42,861 nt of DNA, taken from contig BFEA01000615.1 of NCBI GenBank assembly GCA_003427395.1, forward strand, positions 335,608 to 378,468, written 5' to 3'. A program made the position numbers and the translations under genes. This DNA comes from Chara braunii. Its lineage: Eukaryota; Streptophyta; Charophyceae; Charales; Characeae. The notes below the pieces were generated by a model. It made no database searches. It was not told the origin of the DNA and worked only from the letters and a program-made list of their open reading frames with translations. Positions 42,039-42,861 of the stretch are shown in pieces. Each line of letters starts with the position of its first letter. Position 1 is the first letter of the stretch.

Positions 42039-42861
42039 TTATAATTTTATTATAATTTTATTATTATTATTTCATTATTTGCATCGTCCCTCAACACAAC
42101 CAGAAACACCTCAGACGCAGATAATGAAAACCTGCTCTTCAGCGCACCGATGATGGTGAAAATATGTTGTTGGGCACTCGGAAAAGTGGATGCAAGATGG
42201 ACAGTGAGAGAACGAGTCAGTGGGAGAATGAGAGTGAGAGAGAGAAACATGCAAGACGTGATAGTCTGCTTTTTACTGATCAAAATCACGCACCTGAATG
42301 TGACATGAGTTCAAGACTCCGAGTGCATTCGAAATTTTGAACCAGCGGGAAGTGTAGGGAGTGAATGAGCTATCTTCAGACTGTGTGTGTGTGCGTGTGA
42401 GAGGAATTGGGAGAGAGAGTTCATGACAGCGTGTGGGATCAAGTATGTGAGTGAGAGGGAAATGAAGAGAGAGTGTCTAAGTACGTGGTTGAGCGTGTGA
42501 GACAGGGAGAGTGTGTGCTTGAGCAGGGGAGATTCCAACTTGCTGATTGGGCGGGATACGCAGCCAGGAACAAGTATGCTGATTAGCTCATTGTCAAGCC
42601 CGCTGCATGAAACAATGAGATTCAAGCTCGATGATTGGCCCGGTGTAGGGCCAAACCCCGGTAGACTTTTGAGCCTTAGTCGACCCCACTGCGGGTCCCA
42701 GTTGGCTCGGTCCGCCCACGCTCATGCTCAGGGCGCGGGCCGTTCGTCCCAGGGTCACCCCCACCCAGGGTTGTCGAACCCCGGCCCCGGGACCCCGCCG
42801 GGGTTCCGGGGTTCCGGGGGTCGGCACCCGGGACCCCGGCCCCCTGTAGGGGAAAAAAAAA
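38990..42861 (+). repeat. G 3' LTR, incomplete at window end
   Basis: It begins TGTCGGGCGACC and follows the 5' LTR order: hairpin, GC-rich block, degenerate repeats, GA tract and microsatellite. It lacks about 600 bp corresponding to 30566-31165 and has a new insertion from about 42642. The purine-rich GAGAAGAGG (38970-38978) may be a relic of the polypurine tract. Confidence 0.75.
42642..42861. mobile_element. GC-rich insertion in the 3' LTR, cut by the window end
   Basis: The LTR match stops at CCCGGTGTAGGG and is replaced by a GC-rich, internally palindromic sequence (CCCCGGGACCCC, CCGGGGTTCCGGGG) that ends in an A9 run. This GC-arm then A-tract layout resembles the left arm of the MITE at 33731, so it may be one end of a similar element. 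The other end is not in the window. Confidence 0.4.

Larger units (their letters stand above)
27117..42861 (+). mobile_element. G: LTR retrotransposon with very long LTRs, gag only (LARD-like)
   Basis: Two direct repeats beginning TGTCGGGC (27117 and 38990) bracket a region with a perfect tRNA-Asp PBS, an AT-rich leader and a gag-like gene, and no protease, RT or integrase. The 5' LTR would be ~5.48 kb if it ends CACA at 32600, four bases before the PBS. The 3' LTR runs past the window end. It inserted into R1 copy 2. The architecture fits a large non-autonomous element dependent on another element's pol. The target duplication cannot be checked; the left flank is ATCCG. Confidence 0.75.

Overview
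The window is eukaryotic, repeat-dominated intergenic DNA. It holds nested, mostly decayed transposable elements and no intact conventional host gene. The best lineage clues are two retrotransposon primer binding sites that match the 3' end of plant tRNA-Asp and two fragments resembling U2 snRNA with a plant-like IIb hairpin. Together they suggest a streptophyte with a large genome. A charophyte-type alga is possible but is only an inference.

Layout. (1) 1-2.1 kb: an array of short palindromes, the decayed C-terminal end of a LINE on the minus strand, and two U2 snRNA-like pseudogenes. (2) 2.1-5.56 kb: no feature I can support. (3) 5559-15444: a Ty3/gypsy-like element ('R0') with a pair of ~1.56 kb LTRs, a tRNA-Asp PBS, an unusual block of repeated protein modules, then broken gag, protease and reverse transcriptase; RNase H and integrase are missing. 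The LTRs themselves carry an open reading frame homologous to the internal modules. (4) 15445-16090: a GC-rich, twice-interrupted ORF of unknown function that runs into (5) the first copy of a long repeat, 'R1' (16051 to ~19150), which starts with TG and contains an array of short degenerate hairpins. (6) ~19.2-25.08 kb: low-copy-looking DNA with many microsatellites, tRNA-like fragments and two speculative spliced ORFs. (7) 25081-27116: second R1 copy, interrupted by (8) 27117 to the window end: an element ('G') with a ~5.5 kb 5' LTR, tRNA-Asp PBS, a ~3.7 kb AT-rich leader, a broken gag and no pol, then the start of the 3' LTR at 38990. Two MITE-like insertions sit in the leader. One has an 8-bp target duplication typical of hAT.

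Assembly quality matters here. At 20489-20526 and 36446-36483 the exact 38-bp Nextera mate-pair junction adapter is embedded, each time flanked by an artificial direct duplication (163 bp and 244 bp). These should be collapsed before any annotation is trusted; one is followed by a run of Ns.

How the parts work together: R0 supplies or once supplied Gag, PR and RT; G carries only Gag and would need pol in trans; both would prime from tRNA-Asp. The least explained system is the two-family protein module set (A ~120 aa, B ~85 aa), tandemly repeated before gag in R0 and also present as B-A inside its LTRs.
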